43,154 nt of DNA, taken from positions 1 through 43,154 of the forward strand of contig CAJUJQ010000008.1 of the NCBI GenBank assembly GCA_910586575.1, in the 5' to 3' direction. Numbering within the stretch: position 1 is the first letter of the stretch; each line of letters starts with the position of its first letter. Positions 22,653 to 31,274 of the stretch are shown here, in pieces. Origin of the DNA: an uncultured Clostridia bacterium (GTDB lineage Bacteria > Bacillota > Clostridia > Oscillospirales > Butyricicoccaceae). Position numbers and translations under genes: made by a program. The notes under the pieces are model-generated. The model searched no databases. It had not been told where the DNA came from and saw only the letters and a program-made list of their open reading frames with translations.

Positions 22653-24235
22653 TCCTGACACTCCTTTTTCCGGAACAGTTCATGCGTGCCGTCCAGCAGG
22701 GTCTTTTCTTCCTCCGACATCTCGTAGCCTAACGCCGTGATCCAATCGTACAGCCCCTTCAGCTTGGCGGATACGCTGTGCTTTGGGTATTCCTTTCGGT
22801 AGATATCGGACCAGTTTTCCTTTGCACTGTCGTCAAAAAGGGCGTAAATCAGCGCAGGGATTTTCTTCTCGTCCACATTGCGCAGAGCATCCACCGCCAT
22901 GAGCGCCTTTTCATGCGACCAGCAAATTTCCGATTTTACATTCAGAAGCTCCTGAATCGCTTTACCGCCTGTGCCTAAATAAGTGTTTGCAGTGATAACC
23001 CCATAAATCAGCGCACCACGTAAGATGAAATCAGCGTTCCGCTTCCCATAGGACAGATTCTTTACAAAAGCAGAGCGCAGATCATAGGCAACCGCAGCCT
23101 TTTCATCCAGCTGGCTCCACACTTCGGCAATCTGCTTTTCCCTCGCAATTTCAGCGTCGGAACGCTTTACCGGCTCAGCCCGTTTGGCCTTTTCCTTAAA
23201 ACAGATGCAGTCGCTATAGTTTTCGATGTAATAAAACAGTTTGCCGGATACATTCTTAGGGATCAGCGGAGTACCTTCCTTCCAATCGGCAATATAAACA
23301 CTGCCGATTGTATTGTATTTGTCGCTGTACTTTTCATTATCCGGAATCAGTTTCGCGCCTGCGCCTTTCAGCAGCTCCATGACAAGCGGCATTTTCTTTT
23401 GTACCACCTGTTTGCGGAGTTTACTCCCCACTGTGACATCAAAATCACGCGTGCCGATTTTCGATAAGCACTCATTCCGGGCGGTGATATCCTCAATCTG
23501 TGCCAGCTTGTCAAAGTCCGTAAGCGAAAGCTGACGGCTGGACACTTCCTTCAAAACGTCCTGGTCAAGCTCCATCATCTTCACGCGGCGGCGGATTGTC
23601 GTGGTGGAAAACCCGGATTTTTTAGAAATTTCCTCAACGGAACTTCCAAGATCGAGCATCATCTGGAAGCCCTGCGCCTGCTCGTAAACGGTCAGTTCGG
23701 TGCGCTGCATATTCTCCAGCAGCATGGTCTGCATCTGCTCTTTGACGGTCATTTGCGTAATGACGCAGGGGACCTCGGTCAGCCCCGCCATCTTTGCGGC
23801 GGCAAGGCGGCGGTGGCCAATCACAACCGTAAAGCTTTCATACGATTCATCAGCCGGAATGACGGTCAGATTTTGGAAAATGCCGTTTGCCCGGATGCTG
23901 CCCGCCAGCTCGGTCAGGTCGCCCAGGTCCTTCCGGGGATTGTCCGGGTGCGGATGCAGGCTGGCGACGGGTAAACTTGTCGTAAGCCCATGGATGGGAG
24001 GGGTGGCGGATTCCTGCGGCGCTGCCGCCGGGTGATCAGCCAGGACGCTTTGCGGATTCATCTTTGCTTCCCATTCATCCCATTCGGCCTGAATCGCTTT
24101 CTCCTGATCCTCAATCTCCATTCCCAGACGGGTGTTTGCCCGGTAATATCTGCAATCCCGTTCGCGGTTATGGAATTCACACTTTTTCTGCCCGCATTCA
24201 AATTGCATCGGGCAGCGTTCATTGATTTGCATCAT
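22649..24235 (-). CDS. ParB-like nuclease-domain protein
   Basis: A 528-residue protein. After an N-terminal Cys-rich zinc-binding segment (FECGQKKCEF, then CRYYR), a ParB/Spo0J-type domain begins near residue 90: SLHPHPDNPRKDLGDLTELA, then GHRRLAAAKMAGL and VYEQAQGFQMMLD with a KSGFSTTTIRRRV helix-turn-helix. The C-terminal 300 residues are of unknown fold. Phage ParB-like proteins may regulate DNA replication or gene expression rather than partition. Its start overlaps the end of the DUF4942 gene (ATGA), and the ASCH gene overlaps its end. Confidence 0.85.
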   Translation of the reverse strand: MMQINERCPMQFECGQKKCEFHNRERDCRYYRANTRLGMEIEDQEKAIQAEWDEWEAKMNPQSVLADHPAAAPQESATPPIHGLTTSLPVASLHPHPDNPRKDLGDLTELAGSIRANGIFQNLTVIPADESYESFTVVIGHRRLAAAKMAGLTEVPCVITQMTVKEQMQTMLLENMQRTELTVYEQAQGFQMMLDLGSSVEEISKKSGFSTTTIRRRVKMMELDQDVLKEVSSRQLSLTDFDKLAQIEDITARNECLSKIGTRDFDVTVGSKLRKQVVQKKMPLVMELLKGAGAKLIPDNEKYSDKYNTIGSVYIADWKEGTPLIPKNVSGKLFYYIENYSDCICFKEKAKRAEPVKRSDAEIAREKQIAEVWSQLDEKAAVAYDLRSAFVKNLSYGKRNADFILRGALIYGVITANTYLGTGGKAIQELLNVKSEICWSHEKALMAVDALRNVDEKKIPALIYALFDDSAKENWSDIYRKEYPKHSVSAKLKGLYDWITALGYEMSEEEKTLLDGTHELFRKKECQE

Positions 24236-26073
24236 GTAGTGATCCTTTCCTGTGCAGCCGTGAGCAGCGGTACTCTCTGTGCTGGTTCGGCAAGATAATA
24301 CGATGCACGCTCCACAACTGCTGTATAAACTTTCTCACCAGCGCCCTTGCTGCCGTCCCCATGGAAACTGTCAACGACCGCGCGTTCTTCCGCGCTCAGG
24401 TCGGCGTATGCGGTTTTTCCGTAGCTCGGCGGAAGCCAGTTTTTATGGCGGCAGCAGTAGATGTTAAATTTATCGACCAGCGCCTGATTTCGGAATTTGA
24501 TATGCATGGTGCCCTTTTTATACAAGGTCACGTCAAAATACTTGCACGGGATATTTCTGGCCTGCCCGGCTTCGCAGGCGCTTAACAAAACGCCATGCAA
24601 ATCAACCGCAGCCGTTTCGTCCCCGTCCAGATAATCAAACACCTTTTCGATATCGGAAATCATACTTTCGGCATTTCGCACATCAAAGGTTTTTGACCAT
24701 GACCAATCGGAAAACATACCATTCACCGGAATGATCACCTTTGAGTTGATTTTGTGAACCTGATTGGTTTTCCAGCCGTTATAGTAATGGATATTTTTCG
24801 AGCATTCCGGATACCAAGAATGCTCCTTCGTAAGCTTATCAAACAGCGCTACGATGGTATCCTGAATGCCCTGACCCATTTCGCTGTCCATCTGCTCTGC
24901 AATCTGCTGGATGTTGAACAGCGTAAAATCATAGTCCGCCATGCCGCTGACCATATTCCGGTATTTTTCACGAAGGTTGGAAGTCAGCTTCCCGATAAAT
25001 TCCTTATTCGAGAACAGTGCGGCCCAATATTTTTGGCGTACCATACGGATATACGCATTCACGCTTGGAGCGCCTCGATATGCTCTTGACGGATCACCGA
25101 CACAGAGCGTCAAAATCGGATCGCTCTTGAAATCGCTTGTGAAGCTTTCCAGAATATTGGGTGTCATCGCCGCGTATTCCTGTATCAGCGCGATTCCAGC
25201 GTCCGTTTCCACATGATACTGGCGGACAATCCGCTCCATAAAATCTGCTACCGCAAGGTCGGTGATGTCCTTTTGTATCGGTTCTTCCAATTCGGCCGCT
25301 TTTCGCAGGCGTTCAAATATCGTGCTCTCACGCGCAGGTCGTGGAATATCAATTTTTATCAGCGCAACCGACACATCCGTTTTCCGTTCGCCGGACAAAA
25401 ACGCGTTATCTATATATTCGATTTCAGCGTCCAATTCATGCAGCAGCTTTTCCAGAAAGCGCCGCCGGTTCGTATACGGGTTTCGGATGGTTTCGGCATT
25501 CAATATGCACCGGATTAACCCGCCATCACGCTTCTGTAAGGATATTGCTTTCAGCAGATGGGCGTCGCCGTCGGCAAACGGAGGATTCATCACAATTAGT
25601 TTGTATCGCTTCCGGCTTTGGAACGTCAGGAAATCATCATGTACAATATGCATATCCAGTCGGTGCAGCAGTTCCTGTTCCCGCTTCAATGCCTTATACT
25701 CTGCGGTTTCCTCAGCGGAGCTCCAGCAGTGACAGTGCCTTTCGCTGTCGTACTCCTTCTTTTGGTCAAGCTGATAAATCCGGTCGCGTATCTCATCCAA
25801 CTTCTGGCCGCAAAACTCATACCGAAGGATGGAACGCAGATAGGGGTCAATCTCCACGCAATCAACATTCAGCCGCTGGTCGCCATAGCTACGCAGGGCG
25901 GCATATTTCTCCATGACGGCGCGCACGATATTCCCTTTCCCGGCCTGGGGCTCCAGAACGTTTTCGACATATCTCCAGTCGATACCTGTCAGCAGCCTGT
26001 CGGCCAGTTCGGGCGGGGTGGGATAGAACCCATCCCGCGCGGCTTCCGTTGAAATAATCTCATGCACACTCAT
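24232..26073 (-). CDS. DUF4942 class I SAM-dependent DNA methyltransferase
   Basis: 613 residues. The N-terminal region (ARDGFYPTPPELADRLL, then VLEPQAGKGNIVRAVME) is a Rossmann-like motif I with a PTPP loop, and NPPFADGDAH (about 159-168) is the catalytic motif IV for N6-adenine methylation. The C-terminal half has the DUF4942 pattern with WYPECSKNIHYYNGWKTN and VNGMFSDWSWSKTF. It is the second adenine methylase of the cluster. Its 4-nt overlaps with both neighbours indicate one operon. Confidence 0.87.
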   Translation of the reverse strand: MSVHEIISTEAARDGFYPTPPELADRLLTGIDWRYVENVLEPQAGKGNIVRAVMEKYAALRSYGDQRLNVDCVEIDPYLRSILRYEFCGQKLDEIRDRIYQLDQKKEYDSERHCHCWSSAEETAEYKALKREQELLHRLDMHIVHDDFLTFQSRKRYKLIVMNPPFADGDAHLLKAISLQKRDGGLIRCILNAETIRNPYTNRRRFLEKLLHELDAEIEYIDNAFLSGERKTDVSVALIKIDIPRPARESTIFERLRKAAELEEPIQKDITDLAVADFMERIVRQYHVETDAGIALIQEYAAMTPNILESFTSDFKSDPILTLCVGDPSRAYRGAPSVNAYIRMVRQKYWAALFSNKEFIGKLTSNLREKYRNMVSGMADYDFTLFNIQQIAEQMDSEMGQGIQDTIVALFDKLTKEHSWYPECSKNIHYYNGWKTNQVHKINSKVIIPVNGMFSDWSWSKTFDVRNAESMISDIEKVFDYLDGDETAAVDLHGVLLSACEAGQARNIPCKYFDVTLYKKGTMHIKFRNQALVDKFNIYCCRHKNWLPPSYGKTAYADLSAEERAVVDSFHGDGSKGAGEKVYTAVVERASYYLAEPAQRVPLLTAAQERITT

Positions 26074-26243
26074 GCCGAACTCACGCCGGATTCCGGAACG
26101 CTCCCTTCTTTGTTTTGCTTTGACATTTCACCCTGCATGACCTCAACAGCCTTTTTATAGCCCTTGAAATAGACATCCAGCAGATATTCCTCAAGCTCAT
26201 GCTTGTTCATGTGCTTGATTGCCTTATAATCTTCACGCTTCAT
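26070..26243 (-). CDS. Small basic helical protein, unknown
   Basis: Start taken at 26243 (57 residues: MKREDYKAIKHMNKHELEEY…), where the ATG overlaps the upstream stop by 11 nt. It is a single amphipathic helix followed by a short tail. Similar tiny proteins precede DUF4942 genes. No function can be inferred. Confidence 0.6.
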   Translation of the reverse strand: MKREDYKAIKHMNKHELEEYLLDVYFKGYKKAVEVMQGEMSKQNKEGSVPESGVSSA

Positions 26244-27027
26244 CAGTCGTTCCCCCCTCGTCATCCGGTTCATCATAGGGCAGGACTTCCCTTGGACGGG
26301 AGCCGTTGAACGGGCCGACTACGCCAAGCGTTTCCAGCGCTTCCAGCAAACGCACGGCCTTCGCGCCGTCAATACCCATTTCCCGCTGGAGCAGGGAACA
26401 GGATGCCCCGTTGGCTGCCCGCACAATCCGCGCGGCCTCTTTGATTTCCGCGTCCTCCAGGCTTACAAGGGCGTCGCCGGGGCTTTCGGCAGTATTACCC
26501 TCGGTGTACTCGCTGCCGTCGTCAGGAGCGCCGCTCCCGGCCGCGCAATCGGCATCCCCGCCCGTTTCATCCTCGCTGGTGGCGTCCTCGCTTCCGTCAT
26601 CGTCCGGGAACGTTTCTGCTTCCTCCGGCCAGAGTTCCTCGTCGCTGATCGTCGGCATCTTTTCCTTGGAAAGCGAACCGTTTTCAATGACGCACCGGAA
26701 AAAATACTGCTGCCAGAAGGTAATCATCTTAATCAGGATATTCTCGATTTTCGTGCGGGTCGTTTTGCTGATGGTAAAGGTTCCGCCGCGCACCTTGGTT
26801 TCCAGCACACCGTCATCGAAAATCCAAGTCATGGACGCGTCCGGGCTGATGTAGCCCTCGTCCTCCACGTTTTCCAGCATGGACATCTGTGCGTCCATGG
26901 CGTGGGACGGCTTGATGGTGAACGTCATCGGGTACCGTTCCTTGCGGAAACGATAAACCAGATTATGTTCCTCACAAAGTCCCTGCATCTTTTTCACCTG
27001 GGCTTCATACGAAGAAATTTCGCTCAT
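26233..27027 (-). CDS. Protein with a C-terminal FtsK-gamma-like winged helix
   Basis: Start at 27027 (MSEISSYEAQVKKMQGLCEE) because AAAGGAGC precedes that ATG; 264 residues. The N-terminal 130 residues are unrecognised but look like a compact alpha/beta domain. A long acidic Ser/Glu/Asp linker (about 140-195) follows, and the last 70 residues match the FtsK gamma wHTH (ASCSLLQREMGIDGAKAVRLLEALE), the domain by which the FtsK translocase reads KOPS sites. No ATPase motor is present. Operon with RecU and the DUF4942 gene. Confidence 0.75.
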   Translation of the reverse strand: MSEISSYEAQVKKMQGLCEEHNLVYRFRKERYPMTFTIKPSHAMDAQMSMLENVEDEGYISPDASMTWIFDDGVLETKVRGGTFTISKTTRTKIENILIKMITFWQQYFFRCVIENGSLSKEKMPTISDEELWPEEAETFPDDDGSEDATSEDETGGDADCAAGSGAPDDGSEYTEGNTAESPGDALVSLEDAEIKEAARIVRAANGASCSLLQREMGIDGAKAVRLLEALETLGVVGPFNGSRPREVLPYDEPDDEGGTTDEA

Positions 27028-27040
27028 TCTTTTGCTCCTT

Positions 27041-27562
27041 TCAGTCCAGCAGCAGCAGGACGCCGTCCCGCGCCGCCGGTACCAGATACTCGGTAATTGG
27101 GTCGCTTTCGGAAATGTACTTGCGGCCAAAGAGCGCCTTCATGTCCCGCCAAACATTCCACGGAAGCCGGTAGACATTGCCCGTGCTGAACCCTGCGACA
27201 ATGTAGCAGCGCGCCCCCAGCGCCTGATGCTGGTCGAGATATTCCGCTTGCCCTGGCGTTACCCGGTTCTGCTCCATTTTGACGGATGAGGTGAATTTCG
27301 CTTCAAACATCACCGTCCGGCCGCCCTTGATGGTGCCTTTGTAATCGGGCTGCGCCTTTTTCTCAAAATACGCGACAAACCGCCCGTTCCCAAGGCTCTC
27401 GGTGGGGCGCATCGGCTCCGGCGTTTTCTCGATGATCGCGAAGCCGCTTTCCCGGTACCGGGCAAACGCGGCGTCAAGCCTATCCTCAAACAGCTTGCCC
27501 TGCGCCTTGCTGGCCGCGCCCTGGCGCTGGCGGCGCGGGTCTTTTTCCTTATTCGTTTTCAT
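27041..27562 (-). CDS. recU: Holliday junction resolvase RecU-like
   Basis: 173 residues. The conserved pattern KAQGKLFEDRLDAAFARY, an FVAYFEKKAQPDYKG strand (catalytic Asp 73) and GGRTVMFEAKFTSS (Glu 87, Lys 89) are those of RecU/resolvase nucleases. It would resolve four-way junctions made during phage recombination and replication. An AGGAGG site precedes the ATG. The gene lies between the DnaC-like loader and the FtsK-gamma-like gene. Confidence 0.9.
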   Translation of the reverse strand: MKTNKEKDPRRQRQGAASKAQGKLFEDRLDAAFARYRESGFAIIEKTPEPMRPTESLGNGRFVAYFEKKAQPDYKGTIKGGRTVMFEAKFTSSVKMEQNRVTPGQAEYLDQHQALGARCYIVAGFSTGNVYRLPWNVWRDMKALFGRKYISESDPITEYLVPAARDGVLLLLD

Positions 27563-27595
27563 GGGTCTGCCGCCTCCTGTCTCCGCGGCTGCTCC

Positions 27596-28414
27596 CTACG
27601 CAAGGACAGCCGCCGCATCCCGCAGTTTCCTGTCATGGGCTTCCGCCCTGCGGCGCACTGTAAATTTTACCGGGCTTGTCATTTCCAGTACACGGTCGAA
27701 AATACGGCTCTCCGTAACATTTTTGGGATTTTTGAGTCTGTCCAAGTCGTAATTGGTTGTCACAATCAATGGACGATTTGCACGGTATCTCGCGTCAACG
27801 ATTTCAAATATCACTTCGTTCATGTACTCGCTGTCACGTTCCACACCAAGGTCGTCAATCACCAGCAGCTTGCAGCGATTGATGTCAGAAATTAGCGCGT
27901 TTTTTCTGGTGCAGCCGAATAACTCGCGTTCAATACGCCGGAAACTGGTCATCATACTAAGCACACCCCGCTTCGTCAGCTCGTTGACAATGCAGGCGGC
28001 CGCAAATGATTTCCCCGTCCCAACATCGCCCCACAGCAGCAACCCGATATCCCGCTCAAACGCCGTGTCCCAGTTCTCAACGTATCGCCGAATTTTCTCC
28101 ATTCGCGGTTCGCGACCGTCGTCCTGCTCGAACGTCCAGCCGCGGTAGGTTGGATCGCTCACAGCAACTGCCCGCATCCGACGGAACTCTTCTACCTCCT
28201 GCTTCGCGCGAAATTCCGCCCAGCCTTTGTCATACGCTTCCGACCGGCATTTGCACATGCAGGCTTTCACCATGCGGTTCCCCATCACCTCGATCACAAC
28301 CTGCCGGGCCGTTTTGCATTTCCCGCACCAGAGCAGCCCGTCCTGCATGTAATCCTCCGGTTCCGGCAAAATGCCCAACGCCGGAATGCTGTTTATTATC
28401 CCTGTCCCGTTCAC
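27596..28414 (-). CDS. DnaC-like helicase loader ATPase
   Basis: 272 residues, starting at GTG (GAGGGG upstream). An N-terminal zinc-finger-like region (C30-x2-C33, C52-x-C54) is followed by the AAA+ core: Walker A GDVGTGKS (129-136), Walker B KLLVIDDLGVE, and an arginine-rich C-terminal end. It would load the host replicative helicase at the phage origin. It overlaps the initiator gene by GTGA, so the initiator and loader are coupled, as in many Firmicutes phages. Confidence 0.9.
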   Translation of the reverse strand: MNGTGIINSIPALGILPEPEDYMQDGLLWCGKCKTARQVVIEVMGNRMVKACMCKCRSEAYDKGWAEFRAKQEVEEFRRMRAVAVSDPTYRGWTFEQDDGREPRMEKIRRYVENWDTAFERDIGLLLWGDVGTGKSFAAACIVNELTKRGVLSMMTSFRRIERELFGCTRKNALISDINRCKLLVIDDLGVERDSEYMNEVIFEIVDARYRANRPLIVTTNYDLDRLKNPKNVTESRIFDRVLEMTSPVKFTVRRRAEAHDRKLRDAAAVLA

Positions 28415-29331
28415 AAAGTCCCCTCCTCTGAGTCGTAGCAGTAGTGCTCGCCCTGCTTTTTGCCCTCGTTTCTTTGCCTGTAAGCATGATTTCTCGCCTG
28501 ATACGCTGCCAAGTCTTTCACGCCCTCGTTCTGGAGGATTTTCAAAACGCGGATGAGGTACCTCAGCGGGTTCTTGGGTGCGCGCAGCACGACGTTATCG
28601 ACCACTGCATGCAAAAACTCCTCCGATGCCCCGTCCAGAAAGCTGAGCACAAACTGGTCCAGCAGTTCGCGAGAGCAGTTCCAGCTGAATTTCGTCTCGA
28701 AATAGGCGCTCAGCCGCTTTACCTCCACCGGACATGGCCCAATCGTGCCGCCAGCAGCCTTTTCGCGCGCGGCACTAAGGGCTTTAGACGAGGTATGAAA
28801 TTCTTCTTTGCTTTCCTTTCCTTTACTTTCTATAGCATTTGCAGCTTGCAAATCGGCAAATGCAAGCTGCAAATCGGCATTTGTCCCTTGCAAATCCTCA
28901 TTTGTTCCCTGCAAACACAAACCGGGACATTCCTCCGCGTCGAGCAGCCAAAAAGTGGGATCGACGGTTTTGACACGCCTTGACCGGATGACGGCGTAGT
29001 ATCTTCTTTGGATTCCCTTACTCGTCAAAATACCATGCTCCTCGAATAGCCCCTTATGAAAGAGTCCAGCCCGAAAGCATGTATTTACGGTTGCCTTAAC
29101 CGTCTCTGATCTAATGCCGCCGCCCATCCGCCTTGCGGTTGTGGTCGAATCGTCATAGCTCCACTTGTAAAAGTACCCGTCGAATTTATACGCCATCTGG
29201 CAGAGGTAAAAATAGATGCTGAACCCCTGCCAACCCTGCGCTTCCAGCAATTTGTCAATCTTGGTGTCACCGTCAAATATATTGACCGACCATCCGGCGA
29301 AATCAATTCCCTGCTTTGGTTTCCCAGCCAT
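28411..29331 (-). CDS. DnaD/Lin1244-type phage replication initiator
   Basis: 306 residues. The N-terminal domain (FDGDTKIDKLLEAQGWQGFS, then GYFYKWSYDDSTTTARRMG) is the DUF4373-type winged-helix of phage initiators; the middle holds four 7-residue repeats LQGTNED/LQGTNAD/LQLAFAD/LQAANAI coded by a 21-nt DNA repeat; the C-terminal third (SAYFETKFSWNCSRELLDQF, then LRYLIRVLKILQNEGV) is a DnaD-like helical domain. It would bind the origin, which may lie in the repeat. The loader gene follows and the MBL-fold gene precedes. Confidence 0.88.
   Translation of the reverse strand: MAGKPKQGIDFAGWSVNIFDGDTKIDKLLEAQGWQGFSIYFYLCQMAYKFDGYFYKWSYDDSTTTARRMGGGIRSETVKATVNTCFRAGLFHKGLFEEHGILTSKGIQRRYYAVIRSRRVKTVDPTFWLLDAEECPGLCLQGTNEDLQGTNADLQLAFADLQAANAIESKGKESKEEFHTSSKALSAAREKAAGGTIGPCPVEVKRLSAYFETKFSWNCSRELLDQFVLSFLDGASEEFLHAVVDNVVLRAPKNPLRYLIRVLKILQNEGVKDLAAYQARNHAYRQRNEGKKQGEHYCYDSEEGTL
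28847..28915. repeat. 21-bp iteron-like repeats inside the initiator gene (possible origin)
   Basis: Units begin at 28847, 28868, 28889 and 28910, each with TGCAAA, and units 1-3 also share a downstream ATTTG- or AAATG-like second half. The perfect 21-bp spacing in the coding region resembles lambda ori inside gene O. Confidence 0.65.
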
Positions 29332-29373
29332 TTTTTCGCGATCATCCCCTGCCTTTATTTCTCATCGATTGGA

Positions 29374-30075
29374 TCAGCAAACGTACACCTCCGCGCCGGT
29401 CAAGCACTGTACCTCGCGCCGGAAGCGGTCTTCTTCGCTGTTGTCCGCGCTGAGGTGCAGCAGGTAAATCTGACGTACATCCCGCAAATCGTTCGATTGC
29501 AGCATTTCCAGCAGATGCTCCAGGCTCATGTGGCTTTTCATTAGACGCGGCACACGCTCTATGGGAATGTATCCCTCCCGGACACTGTGTTCCAGCCCTT
29601 CTTTGGAATAGTTGCATTCCGCCATGATATGGGTAAGCCCTGTGAACCGATACCGCACGAAATAGGTATCTGTGAAGTACAGCAGCTTTTCCCCGGTCGC
29701 GGCACTCGTCAACAAGAAGCCCAGCGGCTCGGGCGCGTCGTGATCCACATCAAACGGCAAGACTTGGAACGTACAGACGCGGAACTCCTCCAGCGCCCGC
29801 ACTGGCTTGATGCGGTGCCCTGTCAGCCCGCAGGCTTCGATTGTGCCAGCGCCGGTATATACATCTATCCCGAAGCGCGCAAGGGCCTTGGCGGCTTTGG
29901 AGTGGTCACCATGCGCGTGGGTAATCAGGCACCCGGAAAGCTGACCGACCCGAAAGCCGCTGCCCACCTGAATCGCTCTCAGCGGAATCCCGGCGTCCAA
30001 CAGCAGGGAGGTGCTTCCGTCGCTGACGATGTAGGCGTTTCCCGTGCTGCCGGATGCAAGAATTTTTATATCCAT
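29374..30075 (-). CDS. MBL-fold metallo-hydrolase
   Basis: 233 residues. The HAHGDH motif (residues 53-58) and the preceding LLLDAGIPLRAIQVG strand are those of metallo-beta-lactamase-fold enzymes, with later conserved Asp (YFTDTYFV) and His (LHLSADN) residues. The order of motifs resembles YycJ-type members, several of which act as nucleases. It lies in the replication/recombination block, with a 1-nt overlap with recT upstream, so a DNA-processing role is likely but unproven. Confidence 0.85.
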   Translation of the reverse strand: MDIKILASGSTGNAYIVSDGSTSLLLDAGIPLRAIQVGSGFRVGQLSGCLITHAHGDHSKAAKALARFGIDVYTGAGTIEACGLTGHRIKPVRALEEFRVCTFQVLPFDVDHDAPEPLGFLLTSAATGEKLLYFTDTYFVRYRFTGLTHIMAECNYSKEGLEHSVREGYIPIERVPRLMKSHMSLEHLLEMLQSNDLRDVRQIYLLHLSADNSEEDRFRREVQCLTGAEVYVC

Positions 30076-31244
30076 CAGAAGTCCGGCCCGCCAAGGGTTG
30101 TCTGTGCTGCTTCCATGGCGACTGCCGGAGCGTTCTGCGCGGAAACCGGAGCGGAAGAGGTAGAAACCGGAGCAGCGGGGGCCTGAACCGGTTTTCTCCT
30201 GCTGGTAATCGCCGCAGGTTCTCCAATTACCTCTCCCGTGCTCGGGTCTGCTTCATAGCCTGCGGAAGGGAGGGCTGCGGGGATAGCGAACGGTGTAGTG
30301 TCTATGATATCGCCGTTGGCGTAGGTGTCGATCGTGTCCTGTGCTTCCAGCTCCGCCAGTCTGGCTTCCCGTATCTTCATGTATTGGTAGTTATCGTCGA
30401 TTTTCTTCGGGTCGCGCGGGATGTGCTTGGCGCTGTAAACCTCACGCTTGATGGTCTTCAGGCACATTTCCTCGTACCAACCGGTTTCCTGTTCGGCCTG
30501 CTTGCCGTTCTCCGATGCTTTCTGGCCGCTTCCCCAGAAGTTTGCGGATGCATAACGCGGTTTCCGCTTCTCGATGTCCTTTTTGGTCATGATCACCAGC
30601 TTGTTCTTCAGCGGGTCCGCAAACTCGATATACCCAAACCCGCCGATGATATCGCCGCGATCAAAGGCGTTGTTGATTTCAAACACGTAATTCTCCACCC
30701 GGTTTTCCGCACTCTTTTTGATAGGCCGGAAGGTATCCGTGGAATATACCAGCTCAATTGTGACCGCCAGCGGCGGTTCCACCGCGTACTTTTCCGCGAT
30801 ATACTGAACGCCGTTATATCCGGGCATCAGGGTGATATCGTATTTGTTCGTTTTGTTGTTCTTGTAAGGGATCGGGAACAGGTGGTTGTCCTGCATCATG
30901 TCAAGCCCCATACGGGCGTAGTGCACAACGTCCAGGGCAAGGTCGTTTGCGTTAACGTTTCCCCATGTGACCGGGAGATTGTTATCGTATTTTTCATGAT
31001 CCTTGTTTTTTTCGTTCTTCCGCACCCGCTCATCCTCTGCGTTTTTCAGCGCCCGGTCGATGGCGATGAAGTAGCCCTGGATCAGCCGGCGCTGGTAATC
31101 CGTCACCTGAATGCCCCCGACCGAGCTGCCGAATTCCCGCATCACCTTTGCCGTGAACTTTTCAGCGTTGTTCGGCTTTACATCAGCCGGCGCCTGCGGC
31201 GCCGCGCTTCCGGCGATCGCCGGAGCTTTTTCTGTAGCTGTCAT
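30075..31244 (-). CDS. RecT-family single-strand annealing protein
   Basis: 389 residues. The region from about 25 to 285 carries RecT-like features: NNLPVTWGNVNANDLALDVV, the GLDMMQDNHLFPIPY pattern and MPGYNGVQYIAEKYAV, and later EEMCLKTIKREVYSAKHIPR. The C-terminal 70 residues are alanine/proline-rich and variable, typical of a binding tail. It pairs single strands during recombination. The Rad50-like ATPase gene precedes it and an MBL-fold gene follows, forming one recombination unit. Confidence 0.9.
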   Translation of the reverse strand: MTATEKAPAIAGSAAPQAPADVKPNNAEKFTAKVMREFGSSVGGIQVTDYQRRLIQGYFIAIDRALKNAEDERVRKNEKNKDHEKYDNNLPVTWGNVNANDLALDVVHYARMGLDMMQDNHLFPIPYKNNKTNKYDITLMPGYNGVQYIAEKYAVEPPLAVTIELVYSTDTFRPIKKSAENRVENYVFEINNAFDRGDIIGGFGYIEFADPLKNKLVIMTKKDIEKRKPRYASANFWGSGQKASENGKQAEQETGWYEEMCLKTIKREVYSAKHIPRDPKKIDDNYQYMKIREARLAELEAQDTIDTYANGDIIDTTPFAIPAALPSAGYEADPSTGEVIGEPAAITSRRKPVQAPAAPVSTSSAPVSAQNAPAVAMEAAQTTLGGPDF

Positions 31245-31274
31245 TTCAGTTTCCTCCCATGATTTTTGTATTTT

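Noticed and set aside
30054..31262. 402-codon plus-strand ORF over recT
   Set aside because: Antisense shadow of a well-supported RecT-family gene; no start signals.
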